Positions 14,540 through 26,076 are shown, counted from the stretch's first letter. The stretch is 64,000 nucleotides of DNA from Rhabditoides inermis (GCA_963966185.1 CAWZYM010000188.1:446001-510000), one strand, 5' to 3'. The notes: generated by a model from the sequence alone, not told the origin. A program made the numbers and translations.

Positions 14540-17146
14540 AATAATAATAATAATAATTGTTTATCCATAAAACAGTCAGGCACTGAATGAGGATAGTGGG
14601 GATGGTTTGGTCGGTCGATGTGTCGAGCAATCCAAGTCCACACACCGCAAGGCGAGACTGCAGCGCGCCCCTCAGAGGCACCCAAAGGGTGCTTGTGTGA
14701 GACACGCGCTCCCGGTAGGAAGAAGGCTGAAAGATGAGAGCAGGAAAAGCCTGCTACGAGACACTACAAACAATGATAGTATTCACGCGATATACTAAAG
14801 CCTAGTGGGGTCGTCTAGTGGGTGAAGCAAAAGGAATCTATTGAGGGATAACTTAAATTTTTTCTTACTGTATAAACAAACGGTAGAACGGTCCAGCTTA
14901 TTCCAATAGTTTACTACTCGGGATGAAACAAAAGTTGGTTCAGAGCCAGAGGCAGTATAGGTTATTTTAAGTCCATTAGAACGTAGTGATGCAGCTCGTG
15001 AATCTCGGGGAACTAGTGTGAAAGGTGCTGCGTATTCATATAACCATACAGGTAACGGTGTACTATACGCAGATCCGTTTTAATTCGTCTGAACCACAAT
15101 GTTTCGAGAGATAGTTCAGATAAACAATGGGGATATGACATTTTTGGCAATAATATTTTGGTAATTGCTCTTTGAACTTTATCTAGATCATTGATACAAT
15201 CCTTACTCATGTGACACAAAATTTCAGATCCATACTCTAAAGTTGGTCGTATTGAAGTTCTGTAAAAATTGAAAAACAGTTCATTGTTTTTAGTGAACGT
15301 ACGTTTCAGTGTGTTTATTCGAGCATTTGTTTTCTGAATGACCACCGAAAGGTGTTTAAATGGGTCAAGAGTCGGGGTCATCCAGATACCAAGGTCGCGC
15401 ACCACCTCCACGTTTGACAAAGGCACATTATCACAGTTATATATTAACCTTGGATTTTTCTTGCCATAATTCAAAACTTCACATCTACTGACTGACAGCT
15501 TTAACTGCCGGTCTGCAAGGAAGTTCGTGTACTATTCAGATCATGATTTAGTTTTTCATGGAAATCGGGAGTGTCATGACTGATATACAGCTTCATGTCG
15601 TCAGCATATGTTATATGCTTACTGTATTTGATTGCGTTTCTGTCAAGGTCGTTGATGTATAATAGGAATAAGAGTGGTCCAAGAACCGACCCTTGTGGTA
15701 CATCGCTTAGTACTGGCAGCCAGTGTGAATGGCATGATCCGATACGTACGGACTGCGACCTATCACTCAGATAGCATTTTAGCCATTGCAGCACATCTCG
15801 GTTCAGACCATAGCGTTCACAAAGTATGAGAAGTCGGCGATGACATACCGTGTCGAATGCTTTGCTTACGTCTAGATAAATGCAATCAACGTTTATTTTC
15901 TAGCTAATTTATTAGAAGATACATATCCGACAAATTCAAGCATATTTGTTGTACAGCTTCTCCCGTTTAGGAATCCATGATGCGCGGGTGATATCAAATT
16001 TTGTCTCCAGAGATATTTACGCATTTCATAGACAATGATTCGTTCCAAAACGCGACATGTACAGCAAGTTAGTGATATAGGTCAGTAGTTCGAGCAATTC
16101 GAATGATCCCCTTTCTTGAAAACCGGAACTACAGTGCTCTTCTTCCATATATCAGGCACAATACCAGATCTCAGACTTTCACTAAATATCAAAGAGAGAG
16201 GTAAAATTGGCAAAAAATTGAAAAGACCCACCATCTCCCCCATGGGGGAACAGACCACGAACGGGTGGTACGGTAACTAAGAGCACAGTCAAATTTGAAA
16301 GAAAGTAAAACACGAGCGGTATCAGGACTCAAACCTTCGACAGAGCGCACTCCGCAGATTGCTAGGTTAACATCTAACCGACTGCGCCATTGAGGACGTG
16401 GCATGATCCTTTCATTGAGCGATGATCTACTGCGCGCTTGTGGTTTTGTGAACAAAAATAGACAATAATGAGACACAAGCATGAGAGACGATTTGATTGT
16501 TTTCGAAAACATACGTTTCAGCTGAAAATGAATGGTTTTCCTTTGCACAGTCCGTCTTTGATTGATCGCAAATCAACTAGATGTCTCAATACTAGCAAAT
16601 TGCACTCATCGCCTCTATGGCGCAACCGGTAAGAGATTCGCCTAGCAATCTGTTCGGCTGGTTCATGTCGCGGGTTCGAATCCACTCTACGACAGGTGTT
16701 TTGCTGAAACCTTGCTTCCGTAGCAATGTGCCTGCGAATCATAACTTGTGTAAGATTCAATCAATCATTTGGGATTTTTGTCCACTTTAAAGCAAGAACC
16801 ACAGCAAGTGATTGTAGTAGAATAGAGGGGATATCATCAGGTCCACAACTCAGTTTGCGCTTAGATCGTTTTAGGTACTCGTAAACAATATGAGGAGGAA
16901 CATCTATGTTTTGCATTGGAGTGAGAGGAGTGTTGATTTGAGGATCGAAAGGGGCTTGATCATCGACTGTGAATACGGTAGCAAAATATTTATTGAAAAG
17001 AGTGGCTCTTTCTCCATCATCCTCCACAACTCGACCGGAGGAGTCAACCAGGGATGGAATCGGTTGAGGAGGCGCCATCTTGTTCTTTACGTACTGCCAA
17101 TATTGTACTGAGTTTTTGGACCTCAAGATATCCCTCTCCCTATTAC
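14540..17146 (-). pseudogene. Degenerate non-LTR retrotransposon (reverse transcriptase), interrupted
   Basis: On the minus strand, pieces of a LINE reverse transcriptase appear in order. At 17126-16790 is the N-terminal RT region with a KLSCGPDDIPS motif. After an interruption, frames near 16140 read VPVFKKGD. At 15794-15501 are PQGSVLGPLLFLLYINDL and the catalytic YADD box. At 15474-15013 is the thumb/C-terminal part with RPTLEYGSEI. In-frame stops lie between 16110 and 15795, so it cannot make an enzyme. An (AAT)n stretch at 14540-14560 would be the simple-repeat 3' tail. The 5' end abuts a SINE at 17147. The YADD box and FKKGD/PQGS blocks are typical of CR1/jockey-like LINE families; I cannot assign the clade. 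Confidence 0.88.
16195..16785. mobile_element. Insertion with two inverted tRNA-like promoters inside the LINE
   Basis: The LINE reading is broken between LAVVLALK and SLRSGIVPDIWKKS, and unrelated sequence fills the gap. It contains two related tRNA-like segments in opposite orientation: minus strand at about 16401-16320, and plus strand at about 16610-16690. Both share an ATGGCGCA A-box area, CCTAGCAATCTG and a B-box like GGGTTCGAATCC. This looks like a tRNA-derived SINE pair or a fold-back element. Neither has a good acceptor stem, so I do not call tRNA genes. Boundaries are approximate. Confidence 0.6.
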
Positions 17147-17440
17147 TTTTTTTTGTTCAGCCGGTTGAATCCGGGGTCCTCCTAGTCGAGAACAAGATAG
17201 GGTTCTTGGATTACGACGACGTCAGCAGAGGTAGTTGGGTTGGGTGGCGTCGGACGTCTTGAATTCCGTTCTTGAGTCCGTAGATGGTGCTGTGACACCT
17301 TCTGGCTACCATGAGAGTGGATTGCCACACCACAGGGGCATGGTGAATTTCGCAAGAATGATTGACTCCGAGGGGGATCGAACCAGCGACCGTGAGATTG
17401 AGAGACGAACGCTCTGTTTCAGTCGACTTAGCCATTCCGG
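17147..17440 (-). mobile_element. tRNA-derived SINE
   Basis: Read on the minus strand, the element begins with a tRNA-like head (GGAATGGCTAAGTCGAC, then a B-box GGTTCGATCCC near 17372). It continues through a unique body and ends CCGGCTGAAC followed by an A-rich tail at 17147-17155. A truncated copy of the body and tail lies in the other orientation at 27507-27680. Head, body and A-tail are the usual SINE layout. It inserted at the 5' edge of the LINE remains. Confidence 0.75.
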
Positions 17441-17566
17441 AAACTCGCATTGTTGTCTAGTAATCCTTGGTACTCTGAGGGAAACACTCGAACTAACTTT
17501 ATCGCAGAACTTGCTGTACATTTCAAATTATCGATAACCAATCGATAACCAATCGATAACCGTTCG

Positions 17567-18409
17567 ATGGACATGCTCGCATCCTGCCTGCCCCATCGCG
17601 GACTTATAGTGGAGAAAGGAGAGGGTCCGTACCTGTCGCAGCACGTTGCAGGGGTGATCGGGTCGGCAGGGGCAGAGACATCTCACGCTGATCCAAAGGA
17701 AAAAAACTGGCCCGACCTCGGGCCTGTTTCTTCTCAGGGAGCCGCTGATCCCGCGCCGCGCCTTAAACGGTGGGCACGGAGGAAGTTGCGCCTCAAAGAG
17801 GAGAAGGCTCGAAAGAGAATGACGGAGCAGGCCAACGCTCCTACCGCCGCACCCGACGCCGACACTCCAACTGCTGCCATGCCGCCTATCGCCAAGAAGA
17901 CCAAGAGGACGAAGAAGCGCCCTGCACCTGAGACGACTGCTGCTGCTGCGACTGCCGCCGCGACCACCGCCGCTGCTGTGTTCTGCGCCAAGCTGAGTCG
18001 CCGCGACGAGGAGGAGCTGCGCGTCCTCCACGAGTGGAAGGCTCGTCTGGAGGATCTCATGTACCTTACAGAAAAGCAGATTCGTGAGATCTCCGCGGGA
18101 GCTCCGCTACGGCAGATTGGAGGAGGAGGAGACGCGATAGGGTCGTGCCCCTGCGGCAACGATGGACACAGCTTCGACGCGTGCAGCTTCCTGCCTACCG
18201 GCAAGGAGAGACGGGCAGTGTTTGCGAGCTGCCGAGGCATGTGCATTGCGTGCGGAATCCCGCACCCGGGAACGTGCAAGAAAAGGAGCAGGTGCAAGTA
18301 TTGCCACGGGCCGCACTTGGACGCCTTTTGCGACATGCCGGACGAGCGTCACATCCTCGCCACCGTCTTCAGAGACAAGATGGCGAAGTTCAAGAAAATG
18401 ATTGTGTAA
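17567..18409 (+). CDS. Gag-like zinc-knuckle protein, probably of LTR-retroelement origin
   Basis: Uninterrupted 280-codon frame. Residues 60-130 are Lys/Arg and Ala-rich. Residues ~140-170 are charged and probably helical (RRDEEELRVLHEWKARLEDL). The C-terminal part holds Cys/His clusters: CPCGNDGHSFDAC, then CIACGIPHPGTC, then CKYCHGPHLDAFC, the last two of C-x2-C-x4-5-H-x3-4-C form like retroviral/BEL-Pao zinc knuckles. The first ATG after upstream stops was used. A purine tract (AAGGGGGA) and a putative LTR follow 70 bp downstream, which supports a gag remnant whose pol is missing. A domesticated host gene is the alternative. The coding sequence is more GC-rich than its surroundings. Confidence 0.65.
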   Translation: MDMLASCLPHRGLIVEKGEGPYLSQHVAGVIGSAGAETSHADPKEKNWPDLGPVSSQGAADPAPRLKRWARRKLRLKEEKARKRMTEQANAPTAAPDADTPTAAMPPIAKKTKRTKKRPAPETTAAAATAAATTAAAVFCAKLSRRDEEELRVLHEWKARLEDLMYLTEKQIREISAGAPLRQIGGGGDAIGSCPCGNDGHSFDACSFLPTGKERRAVFASCRGMCIACGIPHPGTCKKRSRCKYCHGPHLDAFCDMPDERHILATVFRDKMAKFKKMIV

Positions 18410-18480
18410 CTCATATTGTTGATGTATGATTCATATTATATGCTTGTACAGGCGGGACGCCTCTTTTTATGTAAGGGGGA

Positions 18481-18631
18481 TGTCGTATATTGATGGGTGA
18501 CCCCGCCCCTTTGAGTCTTTGAGTGCCCCAGTCTTGCCATGTCTCTCGTGTAATAAAGTGCCTTTGGACAGTCTGTCTTGGATTGGATTCGGGGCCAAAC
18601 ACTGAAGAGGGAACTCCTGGAAACCATAACA
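18481..18631 (+). mobile_element. Putative 3' LTR
   Basis: A polypurine-like AAGGGGGA at 18473-18480 is followed by TGTC, and the segment can be closed at ACA (18631), giving TG...CA ends. It contains AATAAA at 18552-18557. No second LTR copy is seen upstream of the gag-like frame in this window, so the element is incomplete or the call is wrong. Confidence 0.45.
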
Positions 18632-20930
18632 TGAAAATACAGTATCCTGTAGTAGGCGCAGTACCTTCACACTCGCACAGCTACTTATCTTCCTTTAGTG
18701 TGCACATATCACTATTCAAATCCATAATCGATCGAGAATCGATCGATGTTCACACAGAGAGAGAGAGGGTGGGAGACATACAGGGTGAGCGAGGAGGGGA
18801 GTGGCCTTCTTCCTCCCTCCTTCCCTCCTTCCCTCCTTTTTCACTTGAAGTCGATGTTGTAGTCGTGACAGTCTTGTGACTGTGTTGTGAGCCTGACCAC
18901 AAGAAGGCTTCCAGAGGAGACGACGCACATGAATGTTTTGATTATTGAGGTTTAAGAAGAATAAGGATCATTGGAAAAGGGGAAGGGTGAGTAAATATGC
19001 AACGATTCAGGGGAAAGAGAGAAAGAGGACGACCCTCGCCAAACGAGAGCCGTCTCCCAATCTCTCCCACCCTCGATATCGTTCAAATCTACAAGCGGTA
19101 CCAAACTACTGTAATCTACAGTAACCCGACCCACATCTCATTCCTCCCCGAACAGGCCGTCGACATTGGCGGAGCGGCAGAGCGGCAGATGTTGAGGTCA
19201 TTACCTGGAACAGTGACGTCATTATCGATCGATAATCTGTTGATTTTCAATCGATAATGGCTTCCCGCGTGCTCCGGAGTGGTCGTGCTTGCTTCAGAGA
19301 CGCTCCGGGTGCTCCGTCGCGGTCAAGGAGGGCTTCCCTTGTCGGTCGTTAAAATGCCCTCACACGCGGTTATCACCCCTCGCTCTCACTCTATCGATAG
19401 CTAATCGATAATCAATCGATACCCAATAGCAATGGGTTTTGTTAGCACGCTATGATCTTAGCACAGATCGGTTCGCAATCAATCAGTATATCACAATCAA
19501 TCACAGTCGCACCGCTTGCACAGGTGGATGCGACTGGCCAAGTAGCGACAGGCACAAATTAAAGCAACAGTTTATTATACACGAGAACACACGATATAGA
19601 CTGACACTCAATATAGACTAACACTCAATACAAGAACACTCAGAACAGATCACACAAGTCACACAAAATTCACTCAGAACAATAAGGGAGAATCACAATA
19701 CTAATTTCGAAAATTCCAGGATCATCCCGAGGTGGGCGGAGCGACCGGCAAGCTGGCCACATGTGCACCGGGCCGTCAACAGGCGCCGTATCTCATAATC
19801 AACCTCTCTCTCTTTCTCTGAAATAAATGCGTGTGTTTTGCCTGGTCTAATATCGCGTGGTGGTTGCAAGAATTGCACCGTGGTGCTATAGTCGTACCTC
19901 GCCGTGCTAGGTATACGATACTATTACGGTAACTACTGAGCCACCGTACCTTAACGACGCTCCGTGCGGCACCCATGAGCGCTCCGCGGTAGCGCGCTTT
20001 GCGCACATTCCTTGGTCCGTCACACCATGTCGTCCTAGGTATGCGGTAGGATTACGGTTTACGGTAACTACTGAGTCATCGTACCTTGACGTCGCTCCGT
20101 GCGGCTCCCTTGAGCGCTCCGTCGAGCCGCTCCGAGACAGCTCCTTTTCTGGTCCGTCGCACCACTCCGACCTAGGTATACGGTAAGAACGATAACTACT
20201 GAGCTATCGTACTTTTCCACGCTCTGTGCAGCTCTCCGCGGTCTCCGGAGTGGTCGTGCTTGCTTCAGAGACGCTCCGGGTGCTCCGTCGCGGCAATCAA
20301 CGGAAAAGTAAGGGGAATGAGGGAGGGTACCTGTTTAGACGAGGCGACGGGTCGGTGGGTGGTAGGAATGAGCGACTGACCGAGCGGCCGTCATTTCTCC
20401 CCGTCCAGACGCCGCCTCATTAGCATACGATTAGCATGCCCCGCCCCCTGGCGTCCTTGCGGGCGCCGTCATTTCTTCGTCACTCAGGGTGGTGAAGCGC
20501 ATCTCCAGAGCGAATCAGATTGCGGTCAGATTCAAAAGGGGCGGGGCCAGCGCGAGTAGCGGCTCCCGACTTGAGAGACGCGGGCGCGAAAAACACACTG
20601 CGTGTCGGACCACCACGTTGAAGGTGGATGAGGATGCGTCCACGACGATGAAGGTAAAAACATATCGAGATTGAACTCCAGTCAGTCATTTGCTGTCCCC
20701 GCATCGTAGCCACTGAGAGGGAGAGAGAGAGAGAAAGAGAGAGAGGGAGAGGGAGAGAGAGAGAGAGAGGCCGACCAATCTGTCCACACCTTGCATTAGA
20801 GAACTACACCTTTACGAAAAGAGTTTTATTCCGCACACAAATTCGTCGACAATGAGGTAAACGAAGTGGTCAGTAGTAAAAAGCAGTGTGAAATACTATA
20901 TATACAAAGAATAGCATGTCAGCCGGTGTT
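18632..20930. repeat. Intergenic: GCTCCG-rich repeats, no gene seen
   Basis: No credible gene. A 51-bp segment beginning CTCCGGAGTGGTCGTGCTTG occurs identically at 19272-19322 and 20243-20293. Between these, about two and a half tandem units of ~138 bp (from about 19895, 20033 and 20172) share CTAGGTATACGG, GTAACTACTGAGC and CGCTCCGTGCGGC with substitutions. GA microsatellite occurs at 20715-20769. The remainder is unremarkable. Confidence 0.7.
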
Positions 20931-22009
20931 TCACGGGGACTTCGTGGAGGTCTGGAGCTTCTCGTGGGTGGCAATGTTGTCGCGCAGCGCATCGATCTGC
21001 CGCTGAGACTCCCGCTCCTTCCGGAACATGTCCTCGACCTGAGCCGACAGCGACATGATGATCGCCTCGGCATTGCTCGCCTCTGCGCGCATTGCACAGA
21101 CGGCTTCCTGGAGGGAGTCGATCTTCGAATCGGCCGCGTCCTTCGCAGTCTTCACGGTGTCCAGAGCCTCTCGAAGCGACTTCATTTCCACGCTCTTCCG
21201 CGTCAACTCCTCGTCATAGAAGTTCAGCATCGACGCACAGCTGTCACGGTCGGCCTTCTCGAAGCGCTGCGTGTAGATGTTGTTTTCCTGAAAGAGTTAA
21301 CGCTGAAGGAGAGAGAGAGAGAGAGAGAGAGATAGCACATACTCGAATCCTCAGCTCGGGATGCTCCGTGTGCTTGGAGCTGCACGGCTCGCAGAATGAG
21401 ACTCCGCAACACACTCCGAACATGTCCTCGCCTCGCAAGAGGCACGGACAGCTCCATTCGGACAATAGAAGAAGGGTCTGCAATACGGTACATTATGCAC
21501 GCGGATACTGTACCTACAGTATACCTAAGTACAGGCTGAGAGAAAAAGGACGGTACTGTACTGTACATATAGTATTCTATGCGAGCAGATGGTTACTGTA
21601 TCTACAAAATACCCAAGTACAGACTGAGAGAAAAAGAACGTTACAGTATGGTAGCTACAGTCTTCTATGCAAGCATAATACCACAGACAAAGAAAAAAGG
21701 GACGGTCACTACTGTATGTACAGTACTTTATGCTGATACCGCACCTACAGTATGCCTAAATCGTATCCAGCTACAGTATGTTACGGAGGGGTACTGTACC
21801 TACAGTATAGCTAAGGGGAACGTGATCCTACAGTCGCTAGCGGAGCATCGTACCGTTTTGCGCGACTGGCACTTCTTCCTGTGCCGGCGCAGGCAGGAGG
21901 GACAGACGCCGCCGCCACAGGCGCACGTGACGATCGCCGACTCGGCCGCCTTGCACTCGACGCACGGAATGGCGAGAACAGCCGCCAGCTCGGAGGAAGA
22001 AGAGAACAT
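20931..22009 (-). CDS. B-box zinc-finger/coiled-coil protein (TRIM-like without RING)
   Basis: Three minus-strand exons, 22009-21854, 21477-21343 and 21287-20931, join in phase 0 with GT-AG ends to give 215 codons. Exon 1 carries CVEC, CAC and CPSCLRRHRKKC. Exon 2 carries CPC, CCGVSFCEPC and SSKHTEH. Together these look like two Cys/His B-box-type zinc-binding modules. Exon 3 is a heptad-like, charged coiled coil (residues ~115-205) ending at TGA 20931-20933. No RING or C-terminal substrate domain is present. The start codon directly follows TTCTAG, which could be a trans-splice acceptor or an internal acceptor for a missed upstream exon. A GA/CT microsatellite follows the exon 2 donor. B-box proteins commonly act in ubiquitin-ligase or scaffold roles; the function here is unknown. 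Confidence 0.75.
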
Positions 22010-22712
22010 CTAGAAGCCGAGGGTTGGAGAGAGGGAGGGAGGGAGGGAGAGAGGGAGGGAGGGAGGGACGAAGAGGGAGGGAAGGAGGGAGGGAGAGAGG
22101 GAGGGAGAGAGGGAGGGAGGGAGGGAGGGGGAGAGGGAGGGAGGGAGGGAGGGAGGGAGGGAGGGACGAAGAGGGAACCACTCACTTGATACGAGAGGGA
22201 GGGGTTAGTTCGAGTAAATCAGTAGCAATGCCGCAGCGCGCTCGGCGATCTGCTTTTATGCCACCGACAGGGGACAAACTAAGCAACCAGACATGCCAAT
22301 CATTCGACAAATAGACCTGCATTCGCAAAAATGAGCGTCCAGGCATGATAATGATTCGCAAATGAACTCGGCACAATGATCGCTCACACCATTTCAATAC
22401 GGTCTCTTACGTAGCGATATATTTTGAAACAGTATCGGAACACTATTTTCTCGCTCTCTTTTCGTTCTCTCACACTATTGCTTTTACAATAAAAAGCAGC
22501 GGAATAATGTACTATTCGCACATGTGGGTGGGAGCGAGGCGAGACGCGGCTATTCCGCGCTCTGCGGTAGGTCGCCGAAATGTTGAGGTCAGGTACGAGC
22601 AGATAGCGCGGGAACTGCGATAGCAGCGCGTCTCGCCGCCGGGCATATGCCAATTATTGATTGATACTCTATATATTTTATACAACTATTCGTACACGTC
22701 GACTCCTCCACC
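22010..22712. promoter_or_regulatory. Shared upstream region of two divergent genes, with (GGGA)n
   Basis: The B-box gene (minus) and the zinc-finger gene (plus) start codons are 703 bp apart, so this segment must hold both promoters if the starts are right. Bases 22029-22168 are a GGGA/GAGG polypurine run on the plus strand, able in principle to form quadruplex or triplex DNA. No clear TATA box was identified. Confidence 0.5.
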
Positions 22713-24221
22713 ATGTACTTCATCGCCCGTCTACCGGACGCAAAAGCGCAAGACTTTATGTTGCGCGCCGAAATCATGGAGGTAATCGTTATACAAACTA
22801 TGATACAACACATTTGGGTTATTTAAAACAGGTTCTCGCAACTGTGGTATGATACTTGCAATACGTTTCTCTGTTACGTGTCGGTTACGTTATTTTTTAT
22901 CACTATCACACTACGTTTCGATCGCAATACGTTTCAATCACTACGTTTTATACGTTTCAATCACGATCCCTTTCAGTTCTTCAGCGAGCACGACGTCTCG
23001 TCGCATGTGTTCTCGGCTGACGTGCTGTTCGGGGAGGACGCGGCGCGCGCGAAGCGGTGCGGGTGCTACAGGGGAGAGGCGAGGTGGGTAGTCCACTCAC
23101 TTCTCGAATATTGCTCAGAAACGGTCCTTGCGCATTATTGATATTGACATTGATGCTTAGTTATTGATTTAATATGCCTCTCGTATCGTGTAAAGCAAAC
23201 AATCGATCGTTGTCTCTGATTGTGTTCGAGGGAAGACAGGGGCATAACAATAATCACTTGTATCGCATACATAACTGTTTGTTCACAGCGCGTGTGCGGA
23301 ATGTGCGCGTCGATCGGCTGTGGCGGTGGGAGCGAGTGGCAGTCGCGCAGCGAGCCCGCTTCTCGCCAACGAGCCCGCGTCCACTCCTCTGCTTCCACTC
23401 CCACTCCCCAGCCACCCTACTCCGACGACACTCGATCTCGACGTGAAACCACAGGTGGGCATCATTACATATTTGTTTTTGTTTTTTTATCCTTTTTATT
23501 TATTACTGTCGGAGTTAACAATGTGACAGGATAGCTGCACAATAGCACAATGAAACACAGTGAGTGAATTTATTTTCTTGCGCAGGCCTTGCTCGCTCCA
23601 GTGTCATCAGCGTCATTCGCGCTTACTGATCATGTCAAGGTGAATTTTGGTCTTGTTTTAATTCAGTATATGTGTCTGTCTCGGATCTATTTCATGCAGT
23701 TCTCAATTTAGATCGACTCTCAGCCACTCGATGTCTCCATTGAGCCCGACTCCGGTCAACTCTTCGAGGCTTCCGACGGGAAAGCGCAGGTAGTCTTTTT
23801 TTTTAAATTTTTTGCATTGTTGTTGAGGTACGATCTTCATCATATGCACTTTAATTCACCATGATCGATCATATTCAAATTGGAACACATCTTAAATTAA
23901 GCATTGTTGTATCATGCCCATGCTCTCAGATCCATCCCGTTCCTCTTCCACCAGTACTCGATCTGTCGCCGCCTCGCGCCACTGCCACTGTCCATATAAA
24001 GGTGCGTTCTCATAAATGTTTATGTTGTTTTATAATGTATTTAATACCGAGTTATCTGTATTGTCTTGAAATTCACATATGACCTCGTCATTGTTGCAGA
24101 CCGAGCCAGTTTCCTTGACCGAGCAAGTGAACGTCGAGTGCCTGGAAGAAATGGAGTGCGAGGTGAGTCACGCATATCGATTTTTTAATCATTTATATTC
24201 GATCTGATGATTCTGATGACA

Positions 24222-24260
<39 letters not shown>

Positions 24261-25235
24261 TGGTAACCACTCGGATAGAGTACTAGAAATGCAAGTGCGC
24301 AGACCGCGTCGCGCACCCACCATGCGACGACTGGGTCTAGGGCGCACTCGCAGATTCTGTCTATGACTACAGTGGTTCCAGGAGCCCTACGATCTGCCCT
24401 CGACATCTACTGCACACACAGCGAATGCCCAAAGACCTATATAGTATGTGATACGTTTTGAAATTATTCTCGAAAACGTATCAAATTCTTGCAAAACGTA
24501 TCAATTTTTCGGGATTCTTTGGTGGAATGGTCCCAAATTCGATTTGCATCTTTCAGCAAGGTCGACAATAACTATGTGAACATGTGCATAGCTGCAATCT
24601 TGGCCAAGGACAAAGAGAAGCGGGAAAGAAGGGCGTCTGCATCGAGCCTGGCATTGAGATTGACAGACTGGTGAGTTGTCAAAGCTGGAAATGGAGAAGG
24701 TTGTTGACCATTCTTTTACAGGCAATCACGAAGGGTGAAGAAGGTGAAGAAAAGAGTGCGCACGCCAGCCGTCCCGTCCAAGGCGTTGTTGCTGTACCGG
24801 GAGAAGAAGGAGGAGGAGAGGGAGCAGAGGTATAGTGAATTATAGACTTACATTCATACTTCACACCTTTATCTCTTTTTCTCCCTCTCCCTCCTATCCC
24901 TCCTTCTCTCCCCCTTTCGCCTTCCTTCTTTCTATGTCTCCCTTTCTACCTCTACCTCTCTACCCCTCTCTCTCTCTGTCTAGAATCTGAGTTTGCTATA
25001 TACCCGTCCGCTTGCAGACAGTCCGCACTGCTGGAGCAGTCCTCTCAACGGGAGCAGAGGGAGAGGGAGCGACTCGCGAGGAGGAGGAGGAAGAAGAGAA
25101 AGGAGGAGAAGACGGAGAAGTGCAAGGTGGGTGATGGACGACCATGCTTCATTACGGATCACATGTTACGTGGCGGGCAGCAGGAGTGAAACGTATTCAT
25201 AGATAAGATAGAGTGCATCGGAATGGAGAAAGGAT

Positions 25236-25266
<31 letters not shown>

Positions 25267-25406
25267 CGGAGAGAGATCTTTCAGTTGTGCGGTGAGAAAG
25301 TGGCCAGCGCGAGCAGTCACTCCCTCATCAGACACGCCCGCTCGCACACCGACCTACCCAAGAGATACGAGTGCGACCTGTGCACAACTTCCATCATCTG
25401 TGAGTG

Positions 25407-25447
<41 letters not shown>

Positions 25448-25449
25448 TC

Positions 25450-25499
<50 letters not shown>

Positions 25500-26023
25500 G
25501 CTCCATCATGCCTTCTTTTCAGACTACTCTTCTATGCGCTCTCACTTCCACTCTCATCACAGGACTGCCGAAGAGTGGACGATGCGCACCAACTGGACGG
25601 AAGAGGTGTGAAGGGTTATTCGACATTGCATTTATGATAATTTATCCGGAATCGTTATGTAAAGTTAATGACACCTATAAAACAAAACTGCTCTGGTACT
25701 AGCCGAACGGAAGGTGCAATCTCACTTTCATTCTCATTCGCACACGTCTTGCGTCATGAATACGTTAACTTGTTTTTACCGTTATTTTCCATCGATTGAT
25801 TCGATTCTAAAACGTTGATTTCCAGAACTTTTTTTTTCAGAACATCGCCACTTTCCTGTCCACGGGTCGACAGTGCTTCCCTTCTCTCTCCAACTACTGG
25901 GACAAGGTTGGGAAGACGATCGAGAAGGAGAAGAAACTGGAGACGGAGCCAATCGTGAAGGTCAAGATCAGGAGGGGACGACCACGGAAGCACTTCCCAG
26001 AACAGGAGGAAGCGAGTATGTAG
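22713..26023 (+). CDS. C2H2 zinc-finger protein with AT-hook
   Basis: Fourteen exons give 493 codons with consistent phases: 22713-22781, 22977-23083, 23289-23454, 23586-23639, 23712-23789, 23930-24001, 24100-24162, 24279-24443, 24561-24670, 24722-24829, 25018-25126, 25285-25399, 25523-25605, 25841-26023. Near the N-terminus, clustered cysteines (CGCY, CAEC) may form an additional zinc site. The middle is Pro/Ser/Thr-rich, followed by a Lys/Arg/Glu stretch. Two adjacent C2H2 fingers follow: CKLC...HARSH across exons 11-12 and CDLC...HFHSHH across exons 12-13. The last exon has an AT-hook (RRGRPRKHF). This composition indicates a nuclear DNA-binding regulator. Exon 9 needs an acceptor AAG four bases past TTTCAG, so that junction is the weakest. 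An AATAAA lies at 26077. The closest family is not identified. Confidence 0.78.
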
Positions 26024-26076
26024 AAAGGGTTTCGAGATTCTTGTATAGTTGTTGAATAGTTGAATGTGCTGTAAAA

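Noticed and set aside
17734..18336. Minus-strand 200-codon frame opposite the gag-like ORF
   Set aside because: A shadow of the GC-rich plus-strand coding frame, which has the zinc knuckles.
22029..22189. Gly/Arg/Glu frames upstream of the B-box gene
   Set aside because: They are translations of the GGGA microsatellite in the divergent promoter region.
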